Part shown: piece after piece, positions 38,556 to 50,396 of the stretch | How the letters are laid out: the number at the start of each line of letters is the position of its first letter | Numbering within the stretch: the first letter of the stretch is position 1 | Source: Monosporascus cannonballus | Taxonomy: Eukaryota > Ascomycota > Sordariomycetes > Xylariales | NCBI GenBank assembly: GCA_004154925.1 | Contig: QJNS01000020.1 | Span: forward strand, 186,001 to 250,000 | Reading direction: 5' to 3' | Length of the DNA stretch: 64,000 nucleotides | The notes under the pieces: generated by a model | The model's input: only the letters and a program-made list of their open reading frames with translations | Database searches by the model: none | What the model was told of the DNA's origin: nothing | Position numbers and translations under genes: made by a program

Positions 38556-39645
38556 CGTGTCGATCACAGACCCAAGGGTTCAGACGAGTTTGGCGATGCC
38601 GAGGATCTAGTTCAAGGGAAAAGATCGCCATGGTATGCAGGCGACACTGGCTTTATGCTACCAGTGGAATGTGATGGTCTTCGCCCTCGTATGATAATGA
38701 TAATATGAACAAGGCTCAGGAGGTTCCGTTTACTCGATTGGGATAAGTTCCATAATGACAAGGTTAATGAGCCGGGTTAATTTCATTGGCCAGAAACTCA
38801 GGGGTCCCAGATCAGAGCGCCAAGGCGGGTGAATTCTCCAGACCACTCCCATAGTAGTTGAGTATAACACGGCAACCGCAACCGCCTGGTGTCTGGCCGT
38901 GTAATTTAGACTCTTCAAAGTGGATAGATGATATTGTGCCACCTTATTAGTAGATTTGTCGCGTTGATTCAGACGGCTTCAAGCGGTAGTGAGCCGACAA
39001 CCAGACATGGGCGCTGAGTTGACAGAACGTCTGTATGATAAGAGCCAGTTGAGCATATTGCAATGTCCTGAATAGTCCTAGGTACCGGAAATTGTTGCAT
39101 TGTCCCCCGCTCGCGGAAGATTGCCAAACTCAGCTGGAAATGGGACATTTTGCAATGAAGGGGCGACTCGCAGGCGAGGGAAATGGCCTCCGTGGAAGAC
39201 CTGGCAAGCCACTCCTGTGCTCGCGCAAGATTTGACCCGGACCGGCGGAACCAGTATTGATCGCATTTAATAAGCTCGTTAGGCCATAGTATATATCCCA
39301 TGGGCCCTTTCTCTAGCTTGCTTCTGCGATACTTGCCGGGCCATACGAGAGCCATCTCTAGTGGATCTTCCTAGTCCAGCTTGTAGGCTTGTTCCCGCCT
39401 CGAATTCATATCTTTAAATAGAATGCTATAAAGGCCGGCTGCGACCCTCGCCCGGCCAACACCGTTGATGCCCGAATGGATATGGAGGGCTTTACATGCC
39501 GGTCCGGCCCGGGCGTATGTTAAGGCACCCTGCTACCTAGGTTAACCATCATCGAAGTTCCTAGAGGGGTGCGATTTTGCTCCCATTCCCATGAGTCAAT
39601 AAAGCATGGGAACTACGCGCGAGGGCTTTAGCGAAGAGAAAGACC
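38556..39645. other. AA9 upstream region and gene-free DNA
   Basis: This holds the presumed AA9 promoter (minus-strand gene). One minus-strand open frame at 38969-39355 has no recognisable motif. TATA-like runs occur at about 39290 (agtatatatcc) and 39427 (gctataaagg), with no gene I can attach to them. Confidence 0.4.
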
Positions 39646-40032
39646 TTAGTCCTCCGCTTTGTAGCCCATTCCCGCCTCCCACCACGTAGTCAGCCCCTTG
39701 CGCTGCATCACCTCAGAGAACTCAGTGACAGAAGCGACCTCATTAAAACCAGCATATCTGGTCTGCTCGTCAATGTTGACGGGGCGCGCAATGGGTTTCT
39801 GCGCACACTGAAAGTCTTTGTATCGAAGGCTCTTGACGACATTGACCCAATCGGTGACGCCGCTCCCGTCGGGACCCTCGGCATACATAATCCCCGGCGA
39901 GCCACCGCTGCGGACCAGGACGAACGGGACGGCAAGCTGCCGTGCAGCCCTCTTGACGCGTTGGAGCTTCTTCCGACTGGTAATATGATGCGTGCGGATC
40001 AGAGTGATGAATAGATTAGCGCTTCGGCTCAT
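39646..40032 (-). CDS. Small protein resembling the DUF1115 / Prp3 C-terminal fold
   Basis: A single frame of 128 residues on the minus strand. Its core reads RTHHITSRKKLQRVKRAA, then VPFVLVRSGGSPGIMYAEG, then DWVNVVKSLRYKDFQC. That pattern of a His-x-x-Ser-x-Lys-Lys helix, Gly-x-Pro-Gly-Ile...Glu-Gly and a closing Leu-Arg-Tyr-Lys strand is what I know from the DUF1115 domain at the C-terminus of Prp3 and RWD-domain proteins. The usual N-terminal RWD domain is missing, so either this is a short member or an upstream exon was missed. The start is the first ATG of the frame. No signal peptide or membrane segment. Function in this short form is unknown. Confidence 0.6.
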   Translation of the reverse strand: MSRSANLFITLIRTHHITSRKKLQRVKRAARQLAVPFVLVRSGGSPGIMYAEGPDGSGVTDWVNVVKSLRYKDFQCAQKPIARPVNIDEQTRYAGFNEVASVTEFSEVMQRKGLTTWWEAGMGYKAED

Positions 40033-40823
40033 TTCCTGGTGCAGACTTCCCCAAAGGCGATTGCTGTCAGATGGGGCTTGTTCAAGACCGCAAAACCCCG
40101 ATGTCGGTTAGCAGAGATTGAGCCGTCAAGGAGTTGCCAAAACTTCTTTCAAATATGCCTTGCTACGTAGTCGAATCGTAATGGGACACGTGATATCACA
40201 CTCACCTGCTGTTCTAAATAAGTTAGATGGCTGGATGGGTAACAGGACTTGGTGATTTGAAGTTTTCAACAATATCTGTGATTTTGTGAAGAAACGGTCT
40301 TGATTGTTCCTGTTTCTGTTGATCTGGGTCGCTTCCCTAGGTGGGAGAAGTATGGGAGTGCGAAGGTCTATGCTACATAAGACAATTAGTAGGGCTGTCG
40401 CGCCCACAAATCCGTTGCTCTAGTGACCCCTAGCAACAAATTTCCTTCAGCCACAACCCATATCCTAACATAATTATTATTAGCACGGTTTCTTATCAAG
40501 GGGAAGGAATACTTCAGATAAGACGCTTTTGCTGCTCGTATCCTATGTACTTAAGCCCACATATCGTAGACAGCACTAACAACAAACCAAGGGTTTATTG
40601 TACCCCCGATTTCTCAGAGGTCCTTAAATGAACGGACGTATTTTTGTGGATCTCGGCGGAGAATCTATCAACTTCATCTCTTGACACGTACGATATTCTC
40701 ACAAGTATCACAACGATAAGTTCACGTTGGCCTTGTTATCTCCCGCCTTTCTACCTTGGGAACTGGTGTGTATAGAATTCTGTGCCGTTCCCTATCACGT
40801 TCTCTATTCTCCCGACTAGTGCA
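40033..40823. other. Divergent intergenic region
   Basis: It lies between a minus-strand and a plus-strand gene and so probably holds both promoters. Pyrimidine-rich sequence (tcacgttctctattctccc) directly precedes the start at 40824. No other gene is evident. Confidence 0.45.
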
Positions 40824-41510
40824 ATGGCGGAAAACAAGCCACCAGCAGCGCCCTCGAACGAGGCGATGAAAGCTCGCATCATCTCCCACATGAACAAAGA
40901 CCACACATATGAGCTGTCCCACTACCTGCGCGCGTTTAACGGCCTCTCGGCCTCCGCGGCACGGAGCCCGCAGCTCACGGATCTGACACTTGACTCCATG
41001 ACCATCAAGTCTGCCTCTGGCTCGCATGTCGTCCGCATCTCCCCGCCAATGGGCGCGCTGTCGGACGCCCGCGTGCGGATGATCGAGATGGCGCAGGGCG
41101 CGCAGAAGAAGCTGGGACTGAGTGACATCCGCATCTCGGAGTTCAAGCCGCCTGCAGGTCCCGGTGTGGCGTCCTTCGTGGGCGTCGCTCTGTACTTCTT
41201 CTGCGCAACGACGCTGGGCCTCGTGGAGCCGGATACGCCGGCTTGGAGTGCGCTCGACGTGGTGTTTCCGTTCGGCGCTTGGGGCTACAAATGGCTCGTG
41301 AAAGCGATCTTCGTCCCGGTACTAGTCATCCACATCACAGAGGCCTGGTGGATCGCGCGTACGAGGCTGGCGAAGCATGGCATTGAAGAAGGGAGTAAGC
41401 TGTGGTTGCTCTGGGTTGCCGACACATTCATTGAGGGCGCGCCTGCTATGTGGAGGTTCGACGCGCTGGTTGAGGCTGAGCGGAAGCGGCGACAGAGCGC
41501 GAAGCATTAG
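40824..41510 (+). CDS. DUF2470 domain integral membrane protein
   Basis: A single exon of 228 residues. The frame is open 14 codons further upstream, but I chose the ATG in gtgcaATGGCG because the domain starts right after it and the leader before it is pyrimidine-rich. Residues about 14-100 form a DUF2470 domain with its typical ARIISHMNKDH start; related domains occur in HugZ-type haem-handling proteins. Residues about 116-135, 148-180 and 195-212 are hydrophobic, so the second half spans the membrane two or three times. The C-terminus is a charged helix. The combination of a soluble DUF2470 domain with membrane helices is known from fungal hypothetical proteins; the activity is not known to me. 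Confidence 0.85.
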   Translation: MAENKPPAAPSNEAMKARIISHMNKDHTYELSHYLRAFNGLSASAARSPQLTDLTLDSMTIKSASGSHVVRISPPMGALSDARVRMIEMAQGAQKKLGLSDIRISEFKPPAGPGVASFVGVALYFFCATTLGLVEPDTPAWSALDVVFPFGAWGYKWLVKAIFVPVLVIHITEAWWIARTRLAKHGIEEGSKLWLLWVADTFIEGAPAMWRFDALVEAERKRRQSAKH

Positions 41511-42732
41511 GTGCCGTTGACCGCGGAATGCCTCGTAGAATGCAAGAATGACGGGGAGCTCGATGCCATTCTACTCTATGCAGATACGACAACCTAGGTA
41601 TGGGTATACATCGGTCTCCTTCCTCCATCAGCTCGTGTGTTAGTGATCAACGCCTCTCAATGATTTGCTCAAATACCAATAGGGGTCGAAAGTTCGACGC
41701 ACTGTGAGATTTGTAATGATGCATTGAACAATTTACAATTGCACAAAATCGAATACACAGAGATGCTCCCCATATCTTGATTTTCACTAAACTTTTCTCG
41801 CTATGATTTACGCCGCCAGGGTGACCCTTCATTAGATCAAGAGATGCGATGATGAATAAGTCTGCTAAGCCCTTCGTCCAGTTACCGAATGCAGCTGCAT
41901 AACATTCAGAGGACACTCGCCTATAGCACGTGCTGCACTCGAGGAGTCGGCAAGTTACGAAAGAGAAATGATGACTGTATGGCTCTGGCCACTCCTTCCT
42001 ATCCTGTGGGCCTCCAAACCCGCCCAAACAAGCAGACAACAGGCCGTTATGCACCTCAGAGCTTGCCTCGGAGGTGTTGGGCAGAGCCGATTGCTAAATA
42101 CCAGTCATCAGGGCACCGACCATCAATTTTACTCTACTTTCGGCGATACGGAAGGTCACTACCGTCACAGGGTGCACTGCCCATATACAAACTCTGTCTA
42201 CGTTTAGTGGCAAAGGATTAGCCCTATCACCAAGACAAGATATGGTTGTAGTTTTAGAATTGTATTGAAAGTCTGCTAGATCCCGGTTCCTCCAACCCTG
42301 CAACGCATTCCACTCCTCGCCACTTTCACGGCAGATGTGGCTGTCAGGCCGATCCAGAAAGCTCGCCAGGGGCCCAAGACCCGAAAATTCCTCCCACGGA
42401 CTCCAATACACAATTCCGAAACAAAGCTCCATGGTGGAGCCGGCTGCTGTAAATCCCAAATGGGACGAGGTGGTTGCCCAAATGTATCTCGACGGCTGCA
42501 TCTTTCGAGGTAAAAGCAAATATATGGAAGAAAACAAACAACGCGCTGGGGTATCAATGTTGCGTAAACTCAGTAACGATGTCGTCCACGAAACTCCAAT
42601 TGGTGAATACGAAGAAAGAGTGCGATGTACCGATTATTTCGAAGAGAGAACATATGTCTGCCTCGGAGACATCACGGAACGGGGAGGACGGTGATGGCGT
42701 TAGTCGCTCCTTGTCCCGTTCTTCCACTGGGT
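41511..42732. other. Gene-free stretch between converging genes
   Basis: No gene is supported. Overlapping short frames on both strands at 42094-42700 lack motifs. This should include the 3' ends of the DUF2470 gene (plus) and the Zn2Cys6 gene (minus). Confidence 0.45.
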
Positions 42733-44277
42733 TTAAGACTGCACGGAGGCCCTTGCTAGTAGGTGCTGTTGGTACCGCGGATCAACTTTCGCAAGTTCCA
42801 AGATTAGCAAACGTCTGAGTTCAGCGTCTTCTTCGGACTCGACAGCGCCTGGGAATGCGGCGCCGTCGCTGTCTGGAGTAGGATACGGCAGAGGAAGCGG
42901 AGGAGTCTCGACGGTACCGTCTTCTAGCCCGAAAGCCGACGACGGTTCCAAGCTGCTCTCGTCCCCTTGACTAGCGGCCGATACTGGATGACTAGGAGTA
43001 ATGCTGTCTAAATTGAAAGGCAACTGGATCTCGAAGCTGCCGTCCTCTAGGCCGACGACCGGCGCGGGAAGATCGAAACTGTCGCGCTCCGAGTCGGAAA
43101 ACCAGGAATATACGGAGCTACCGCCCTCTAGGTTGGCAGCCGGCGCGGGATGATAAGCGATGTCGCTGTTTGAATTGGAAAGCGACGAAGACTCGGTGCT
43201 ATGATCCTTTGGGCTGATGGTCGGTGATGGTCTGGGGGTCTGCGATAGTCTGGGGTTGTCGTCCTCGGGGCGGAGAACCGACGCCGGATTGAAGCTACCG
43301 TTCATGGCCTCGATGATGTAGGCGTCGATTTGGTCATCTCCCAGCGTGCCCGCTGCAGCCGAGTCGCAGAGGTGTTGAATGGCACCGATGAGCTCGCGCC
43401 CTGCCTTGTGTGCCTGTTCCTTGCTCTTTCTGATCTCATTCAACTTGGCCTCTTTAGGGCCATGCATCTCAACGGTCGGGAAACTCGGGATGTGAACAGG
43501 ATCAACTTCCCCTTGTTGGACGCGGCCCTGCGCGACGTCTCTAATGAGTCTGACCGCGCGCTGAGAACCGTCCAAGGGGTCGTGATAGCTAGGCACGAGC
43601 TCGGCGAGGTTGTTGTTGGCTGCAGACTCCCTCAGCACCTTCAAAATTGTGATCCATTCGGAGGCTTCAGCCTTGTACCTGTCGATTATATCCTGGAGCT
43701 CTTTCCGGTTGGTCTTCTGCGTGCGCTTATCGATGCCGGGAATGCAAGGGATAGCTTTCTCCGCACAACGGGCACAGGGGCCGGTCTCCGCCTTGACGCA
43801 TTTGGCCTTCCCAGCGATACATGCGGTGCAGGCGTTTTGGCCGACTCTGCGCTTTGGGGATGGGGTATTTTCTCCGCCGCTCGGTACAGGAGATCTAGAG
43901 CGCTTGGCTGGCCGGTGATTGCCCGTGACTTGCGGGGGCGCAGACGGGTCCCGGGGAACATGAAGGTTCAGCCCACCAGAGTTCACCCAGCACTGAGGGG
44001 TACTATTAAATGACTGGTTCGTGGGATATGCCGCAAATACGCCAGCGCATACAGAACAATAGCAAAAGGTGACGCCATTCAAAGGGTTAATAGCGGCGGG
44101 GCGTTGATTGCAGTGGAGGCAAACTATAGGCGCATGGAAATAGGGGGATTCAAAGCTGGAGTTACAACCGGAGTTACGGCTGCCTCCGCTGGCTGGAATA
44201 CCAGATGGATTGGAAGGGAAGGGGGGAAGGCCGGCGCTGGGGTAGGTGCTGAAATGCTGTTGGAACTCCATCTTCAC
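42733..44277 (-). CDS. Zn2Cys6 protein with extra N-terminal zinc-ribbon-like motif
   Basis: One uninterrupted exon of 514 residues. A fungal Zn2Cys6 binuclear cluster is at Cys150, 153, 160, 168, 171 and 178 (CX2CX6CX7CX2CX6C), preceded by a basic, Pro/Ser-rich stretch (KRSRSPVPS, SPKRR) that could be a nuclear localisation signal. Before it, Cys53, 56, 72, 74 and 77 make a second possible zinc site (CLHC...CYCSVC). A helical segment follows (about 185-330). The last 150 residues are acidic and Ser/Pro-rich with repeated motifs of the type LEGGSS, GLEDGSFE and GLEDGTVE, which look like an activation region. No fungal-specific transcription factor (MHR) domain is visible. Probably a DNA-binding regulator; target genes are unknown. 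Alternative starts at Met1 or Met3 do not change the domains. Confidence 0.8.
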   Translation of the reverse strand: MKMEFQQHFSTYPSAGLPPFPSNPSGIPASGGSRNSGCNSSFESPYFHAPIVCLHCNQRPAAINPLNGVTFCYCSVCAGVFAAYPTNQSFNSTPQCWVNSGGLNLHVPRDPSAPPQVTGNHRPAKRSRSPVPSGGENTPSPKRRVGQNACTACIAGKAKCVKAETGPCARCAEKAIPCIPGIDKRTQKTNRKELQDIIDRYKAEASEWITILKVLRESAANNNLAELVPSYHDPLDGSQRAVRLIRDVAQGRVQQGEVDPVHIPSFPTVEMHGPKEAKLNEIRKSKEQAHKAGRELIGAIQHLCDSAAAGTLGDDQIDAYIIEAMNGSFNPASVLRPEDDNPRLSQTPRPSPTISPKDHSTESSSLSNSNSDIAYHPAPAANLEGGSSVYSWFSDSERDSFDLPAPVVGLEDGSFEIQLPFNLDSITPSHPVSAASQGDESSLEPSSAFGLEDGTVETPPLPLPYPTPDSDGAAFPGAVESEEDAELRRLLILELAKVDPRYQQHLLARASVQS

Positions 44278-47200
44278 ACTCGAATTGCGATGATGGTGCT
44301 GTGTCGCAAGTGGTATTGACTAGTCCAGGAAGCACACCAAGTCACCCGGCCGGGTACGGGTTACGGTATGGCCGTCAAGCTTGAGAATCTCAGCAACTGG
44401 GCTCGGGAATACTGCTTGTGCAGGGTGTTAGAATGCTTGAAGTGTTTCTATAGAATGATGCAGTGCTCGGTAAAAAGAAGGAAAGGTGGTTTAAAGGGGG
44501 TTTTCGAAGTGCGGAAGAAATGGGGCAGTGGGATAGCAGGTGGGAGGTGGCAACATATTTTTGACCATACAACGCTTGAGCCAACACGGTTTGAACGATT
44601 AATCCCTTTGGCGCGAAATCTGGCAAGTTAAGGTATGAGATCTTCGTATAGAAGCATAAAACCTACTATTATGCTCTATATAGAATGACAAAGTCCATAG
44701 GAGTTGGCATTAAGTATGCATACCTTGGAAGGAGTTCGGACGCTTTAGACATTTTTGGGTTGATGTGGTCATGATCTTGGGGCAAGTGGTACGGTATACG
44801 GATCAGCGCAACTACGATCTAATCTGCATCGGCCCTCTTCCAGAGCTTAAGGTATGGCCAGGCTGCTGAACCGGTGGGTGATTCCTGGCCAAAGTAGCTG
44901 AGTTTAGCAGGAGTACCACGATGTGGTGGTAAAGATATGCCACATACACCAATGTAACTTGCCCTCCATATGGGAAAGTCTTGTCACGGCTCAGTAGTGG
45001 CGCAGAGGTTACTGAGTACATAGGTAGGTTCGTTAGACCACCAAAGCATTATCGCTCGGACTGCCAGAGCACAGCCCACTACTGGAGCGGTTACAGCATA
45101 TAAGGAAGGTGAACAAGCAATGTGATTGGCCGTTAGTGTTTACCGGGGGCCGAAGCAACGCAATACATTCCATAAGTTACTCCCGCTGAGTGGATTGACA
45201 TCTATTCACGGCCGTACCTAAACATATGTGGATGGATTCGGCCACTTGCCGTTGTAAATATCTAGGGGTGAGCATCAGTAGACCAAGGGGCGAAATAAGA
45301 TCCACTTCATGCGAAAAATGCACATAGTCAGAAACTTAACCTGTTTTCCAGCTATATACCCCATAGACTACGCTACACACATATCTATGCATAATCTATT
45401 ACGTCCATCCAGAATAGCGGAACTAGAATGGGTGGCCATAAGAGCTAAGGCCGAATGAATGGATTAAGCCTAGCGATTGCCCAACGGGCTGCTCAACGCG
45501 TGGACTCCGGTTGAGTGGCCTCAGCCCTTGGTACTCGCCTTTCATAAGCACAAAATTAGAAATGCATCTGCCAGTTACGGCTCTTCTCTTGCTGCAGTTG
45601 GGGAGATACAGTTCACGCCTGTGACGGCTGGGCTCACTCCATTGCTTGTATGAACTATTGTTCTGTCCAGAGGAGGACGGCTTAGCAACCCAGCTATCGA
45701 GTTACCCAGCAGTCATGGGCCTGTCCCCTGTAATAAGTTCCCTCACATAGCTATGAAGCATCTTACAATCGATCAATGGCTATGGCCGTACAAGGCCGAA
45801 CCTACCCTTTTTGGAAGTAGTATGCCGCCACTATCTACCCCAGATTAGGGAACAAGGGGGTTCCCAGTACATTATATGCAATAGCCCCCTAAATCTTTAG
45901 AGTTTGAAGTTGATGGGACGGATCACGTGACCACGTGACAAAGCTAACTAGTTTCACGCGTGGAAAGGCCGGGGTCTAAACCTTAAGAGTAGAAGTTGGT
46001 AAAGCCTGTATGTATGGTGTGTTTGATAGCTCACCACTTCTCGAGATATATATATTACAAGAAGTTGCAGTAGGAGGACGCCTGTGCTATAGAGAATCAA
46101 CTTTGGGGGCTTTGGAAGCCCTTCGTTGACGGCTTACGTAGTTGAGCTGTTAGAGATGCTGTATATCCTTCCTGCGTGCCCCCCGGCACTGCTGTCCCCT
46201 TGCATGGTTGGCTAAACAATTACTACGTTGACTGGTCAACAGTCTGACACAAGTGGCCTAATGCATTACGGAATCTTCGTGGAAAGGAGCTACGTCATCA
46301 GAACATAAGGTAACCCGGGTTACTGTCAGCAGCTAATTATCTGCTAAGGATGATAAGGCGTTTGTTGCAACAGTTTTCTAGCCGTGGATCCGTGTTAAAA
46401 ATAGAACAAGTTATTACCATTCTTATTAAGGTAACTAAGTAACAGGTACGTCTAGAACATTGTTATAACTAAGGCCTCGTCACCTTCTAGCAAATCCGTC
46501 TAAAGGTGATAATGCGTTAATACTAACGATTTTTTAAGGCTCTAAACTTTAAAACGAAAGCTAAGTTTATTATAGCTTTTTAAAAAAACGTCTTAAAGCT
46601 TTATTAATTTTGTTACTTTATAAAAATGCGAATACGAAGGTACTTTAAATGTTAACATTAAGGAATTTTTTTTCAAATCGTTAAGTTTTACTTAAGACAT
46701 TTTTATTACGGTATAGGACAAGTCAGGTTTTATACAGGTAATAATGCTGTAAATCGGCAGTTAGCCCGATATATAAGGTTTCGTTGCACCGAATGCGATA
46801 TTATAACTTTGTAATAATAACCGGTGTTAGTGTATATATCATATTGCTAGGTATAGCTAAAGGTAGCTTTTCTTGCGGAAGCTAACTGGATTACTATTCC
46901 GATCGTCATATATCGGATTTTACTTACCGTATATACCACTTGTAACAACGTGGCCCTAGAAGTCCTATTCAATCCAATAGGTATTCAGATACGCATCTCA
47001 GCACTAGCATCACGGTAACACTGTACGCTTCATTATACGTGGAACATTTACAAATTCTAAATTGTCGATGTTAAAATGTTTTTCACGGCAAGAGCTGATT
47101 TAGTTTGGCTCGTTCCATGCATAACTCAGTCGAGGAAGATGTAACGACTAGAAGAGATGCATAGGGCATTGGAGAATAGGTTAGGGACTTAGACGCTATA

Positions 47201-47406
47201 ATAACCTGTAAGGAAGTTCCCAGGTGCTCGGTATCATACCTGCACCGTAACAATCATTTCACGGAGAAATCTGCTCAATCTAGGGGCATGCGGTACCGAC
47301 ATCACATTGCGTTGACCTGCCCTAGCGCCACCTCGATGCTCAAATTGTCGTGGCTTGAAGGCACCTCCTCTCCAGACAAGGATGCGGTCGCATTGCAGTC
47401 AGCCCA
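44278..47406. other. Gene-poor stretch with an AT-rich tract
   Basis: No gene is supported over 3.1 kb. Two overlapping cacgtg boxes (cacgtgaccacgtg) lie at 45924-45937, a common binding site for bHLH factors, but no start codon is near. From about 46420 to 46930 the sequence is AT-rich, with only mild RIP-like character and no repeat ends that I can see. It may be an old, mutated transposon fragment. Confidence 0.4.
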
Positions 47407-48341
47407 TCACATCTCGTCCCCGAGATCAAGCTCGGGATAGTATCGATAGATGCCCATCGAGTACTCCTGTCTCCTCTTGCTGTCCAGGTACGCCTTGATC
47501 CTCGGCCTCGTCTTTACGGCATCGTAGAGGTCGAAGACACGGGTGTACTTCCCGGAGTGCTCCGCCCACCGCATCGCCTTCCGGAACATGAACCTGGTTC
47601 CGTCGAGACACTGCACGCGCCACGTTAGTCGGTGTACCTCCCCCAGACCCCCTTATGCGCCTAATTCAAGGGCTTCTGTGCAAACTGAAGGAGCTTCCGA
47701 AAACGAAATAAAAAACATACCTGAAATAGCACCAGATCCGCATACGTCAGCCGCCCACCGTAGAGCCAGGGCCCGTCGCCGCTCGCCTTGCCGGCGAGCA
47801 CGCGCTCGAAGTAGGCGAGGAACTTGGGGAGGCGGCTCTGCACAAAATTCTTGGTGCGGCGCAGACTCTCCTCCTTCTGGTCCTCGTAGTAGAGCCCGGA
47901 CCCGACGGGGTGGTGGCAGTCGTGGACCTCGTCGCTGAGGCCGTCGAGGGCCGTCATGGCGAGCGCGGCGACGCGGTACGCGCCGTTGGGGTCCTCGAGG
48001 GCGTCGGGCACGAGCCCGAGGCGTGGGCCGAGGTAGGCCAGGATATTGGCCACCTGCCACACCACGAGCGCGTCCTCGCCCTCGCCGTGCCGCAGGATCG
48101 GCGGCGCGAGCGGCGGCGGGTTGCAGTCGTCGCCGAGGTTCGAGTCACTGATCTGCGCCGTCACGGCCTCCATGCCTCCGTTCGCGTCCTGCGCCGTGTC
48201 CGTGTACGCGGCCCCGGCCTCTTCGAGCGCCAGCCGGATGTGCTCCCCGCGTCCGGGGATCCCCGGCCAGTAGATCAGCTCGTAGGGTACGTCCTTTCCT
48301 TGGTTGGACTTCTGGCGCTTCGCGTCGGGGCTGGCGGCCAT
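47407..48341 (-). CDS. Glutathione S-transferase (sigma-like)
   Basis: Two exons, 48341-47721 and 47610-47407, give 274 residues. The intron (110 bp) has GTATGT and CAG. The frame is open 57 codons upstream of the chosen ATG, but that part is low-complexity and unlike the family, while MAASPDAKRQK lies just ahead of the conserved fold. The N-terminal thioredoxin-like domain (about 18-110) begins YELIYWPGIPGRGEHIRLAL, where a Tyr or nearby residue activates the glutathione thiol. The all-helical C-terminal domain runs from about 125 and contains WLYGGRLTYADLVLFQ, the usual N-capping-box region of GSTs, with exon 2 forming the last helices. Likely a cytosolic enzyme conjugating glutathione to electrophiles, or a prostaglandin-synthase-like sigma relative. 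The class is inferred from the start of domain 1. Confidence 0.85.
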
Positions 48342-49022
48342 CCTGTCGATGTGCTGTGGAGGTGCTCTGGGCGACGTGTGACTGTTGTGGTGTCGGTATT
48401 GGGCGTAGATATGAATAATGCGTTGGGGCCTTAGCCGCGTGGTTGGTTTATTTGATATAGCTACTACTACGCGGGGGAATATGGCGAATAGTGGAGATCT
48501 GGGGATGGACATGCAGGTGTAAGCAACAAGCAGTGATGAATAAGGGTGTGCGTTGCAGAGCTAGAGAGGCGGCAGAAGCGGCGGATATGAGCTCGCATTA
48601 AATCACAAAACCAACATTCAGAGCTGACTGAGCTCTCGCCGCTTCACTCGCATGTCTAAGCGGGGACAGTGAGTGCGGGGTTCCTGTGTGGCGTTGATAG
48701 TGCATTGAAACATCGAACTGTTCAATGTGGCTGGCGAAACATAACGCGAACTGTAAGGATGTTCTATTAGTCATGGCCGGCATTTGCGATTACTTAAGGG
48801 AAAGGGACCGGTAAGATCATAACCATATCAATTGACAATTATCCTAAACTACATACCCAATTCATCGTAAGTCCTGGGCTGCAGGGTGAGTGCGGGGTAT
48901 CCTTCATGGGCTAACAAAATATACAATGCAGTAAATTTAAGAGAGGCAGGAAAGTAAGCGATGAAACGGTCATAAAACACCAGATCAGCTCCAAAGGCGC
49001 CCGGTATCCCTAGAGTCTTTGT
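48342..49022. other. Intergenic region
   Basis: It holds the presumed GST promoter (minus-strand gene) and the 3' end of the phosphatase gene. No other gene is evident. Confidence 0.5.
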
Positions 49023-50396
49023 TCAAGATGCTGAGGCAACAGCATTATCGATAATCCTGGTGCACTCCGCAGGATCCGTAAAGACGTGCCAAACATCTCT
49101 GGGAACACCCTCGAAAGCCTCCTCGAAGCGTTCGGGCTGATTTTTGGCGTCGATGCCAATGGCCGCAATGTCTTCGACTTTGCGGATGAGGATGACCTTG
49201 ACCCAGTCCGGGTACGTTCGATAACTGCAGTTGAGGTTTGTTACTCACACCATTCCAAACTACTGTCGGGGGAGCCACTCACATCTCGCCATACGATTCC
49301 GGATCTGACTGAGTAGAATCGCCGATGAGGATCATCTTCCTCCTCGGCAGCCACGAATGAATCTTCTCCATGCGGTCTACCTTGTACTCTTCTGTCCCCA
49401 GGGTGAGGCTCGAGAGAAGACCCGGGATGCTCATCCAGCTCGAGTCGCGCAGGATGATGGTGCCATGGGGATAATAAGCCTCGCGAAAGTCGCGAAGAAA
49501 GGGATACAGATTACAAGGGGAGGCAGAGAGGTAGAACCAAGGAGACGTGTCTTTGATGACCGACTGAATATGCCAATACAGCTCAGGCATGCCTGGACAG
49601 ACGGATGGCGCATCAACAAAGGTCGTCCGCAGGATACCTATCGGATCGCTCGTTTGCGTAATCTTGATAGTATCATCAACATCTACGACACGTTAGCTAT
49701 TGCTTAATCCTGAGCTTGACGAAACGACAATGAGTTACCGGATATGACAGCCCAGCCTTCCGGTTCAGCATAGTATGTCCTCATTTCTAAGACGCCGTTT
49801 ACGCCTTTCGGGACATCGGCGAACGTAGGCGCAAGAAGTTCGCCATTCTCAATACCCGGTAGTTTCTTGATATCGGAACTGATCCCGTGTCTTCCTCCAG
49901 GACCCAGCTTCAACGGGACGGTGTTCCGGTAAAGGGCCTTGACAGTTGTGGCGGGCTTGATGGTCTGAGTAAAAAGCTTGGTTCTCTCCTCGACGGTCGG
50001 CCAATTCGGGTCGCGCTCGTCAAGCCCGATTTGCTTCGCAATCATGCTCACAGCATCAGATATGACACCAGAAGAATGCTGCGAAAAGACAGCCGCGACG
50101 TACTCGGCTTCCCATTTTCCCGAGGTTTGGTTGCGGTAGGCAGTATTGTCGAGCAACCAGACGGTGTCCTGGGATGTTACCGTCCGCGAGAACGGGTTCT
50201 TCTTCCCAAGGTATGAGAGGGCGTCATAGAACTTGTCCGCCGCGCTTAGCTTGGCCGCGATAGCAGTCGAGAAGTCGGTACTGGACAGGTCCGACTCAGT
50301 CTTGTCGAACCCGCGCTCTTTCCGCGTACGTTTCTGCATCTCGAGTGTGCTCCTGTGCCTATGGCTCGGCGCCATCTTTGTCGCTTGCTCTGCCAT
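49023..50396 (-). CDS. App1-like phosphatidate phosphatase
   Basis: Three exons, 50396-49739, 49682-49283 and 49224-49023, give 419 residues with frame kept across 56- and 57-bp introns (GTAACT...TAG and GTGAGT...CAG). The catalytic domain (DUF2183, App1 family) begins around residue 215 with WAVISDVDDTIKITQ: the DxDDT motif (Asp220, Asp222) is the haloacid-dehalogenase-type nucleophile site. It is followed by PIGILRTTF, MPELYWHIQ, FYLSASPCNLYPFL and KMILIGDSTQSDPE, which are the later conserved blocks. Known relatives dephosphorylate phosphatidic acid to diacylglycerol and act near actin patches and vesicles. The first 200 residues are a less conserved N-terminal region. The gene ends ASAS with TGA. 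The start ATG chosen (MAEQATKMAPS) is the second in frame. Confidence 0.88.

Noticed and set aside
47653..48434. Plus- and minus-strand frames overlapping the GST, rich in Arg or Val
   Set aside because: Typical GC-rich codon shadows; the GST frame contains the conserved family motifs.
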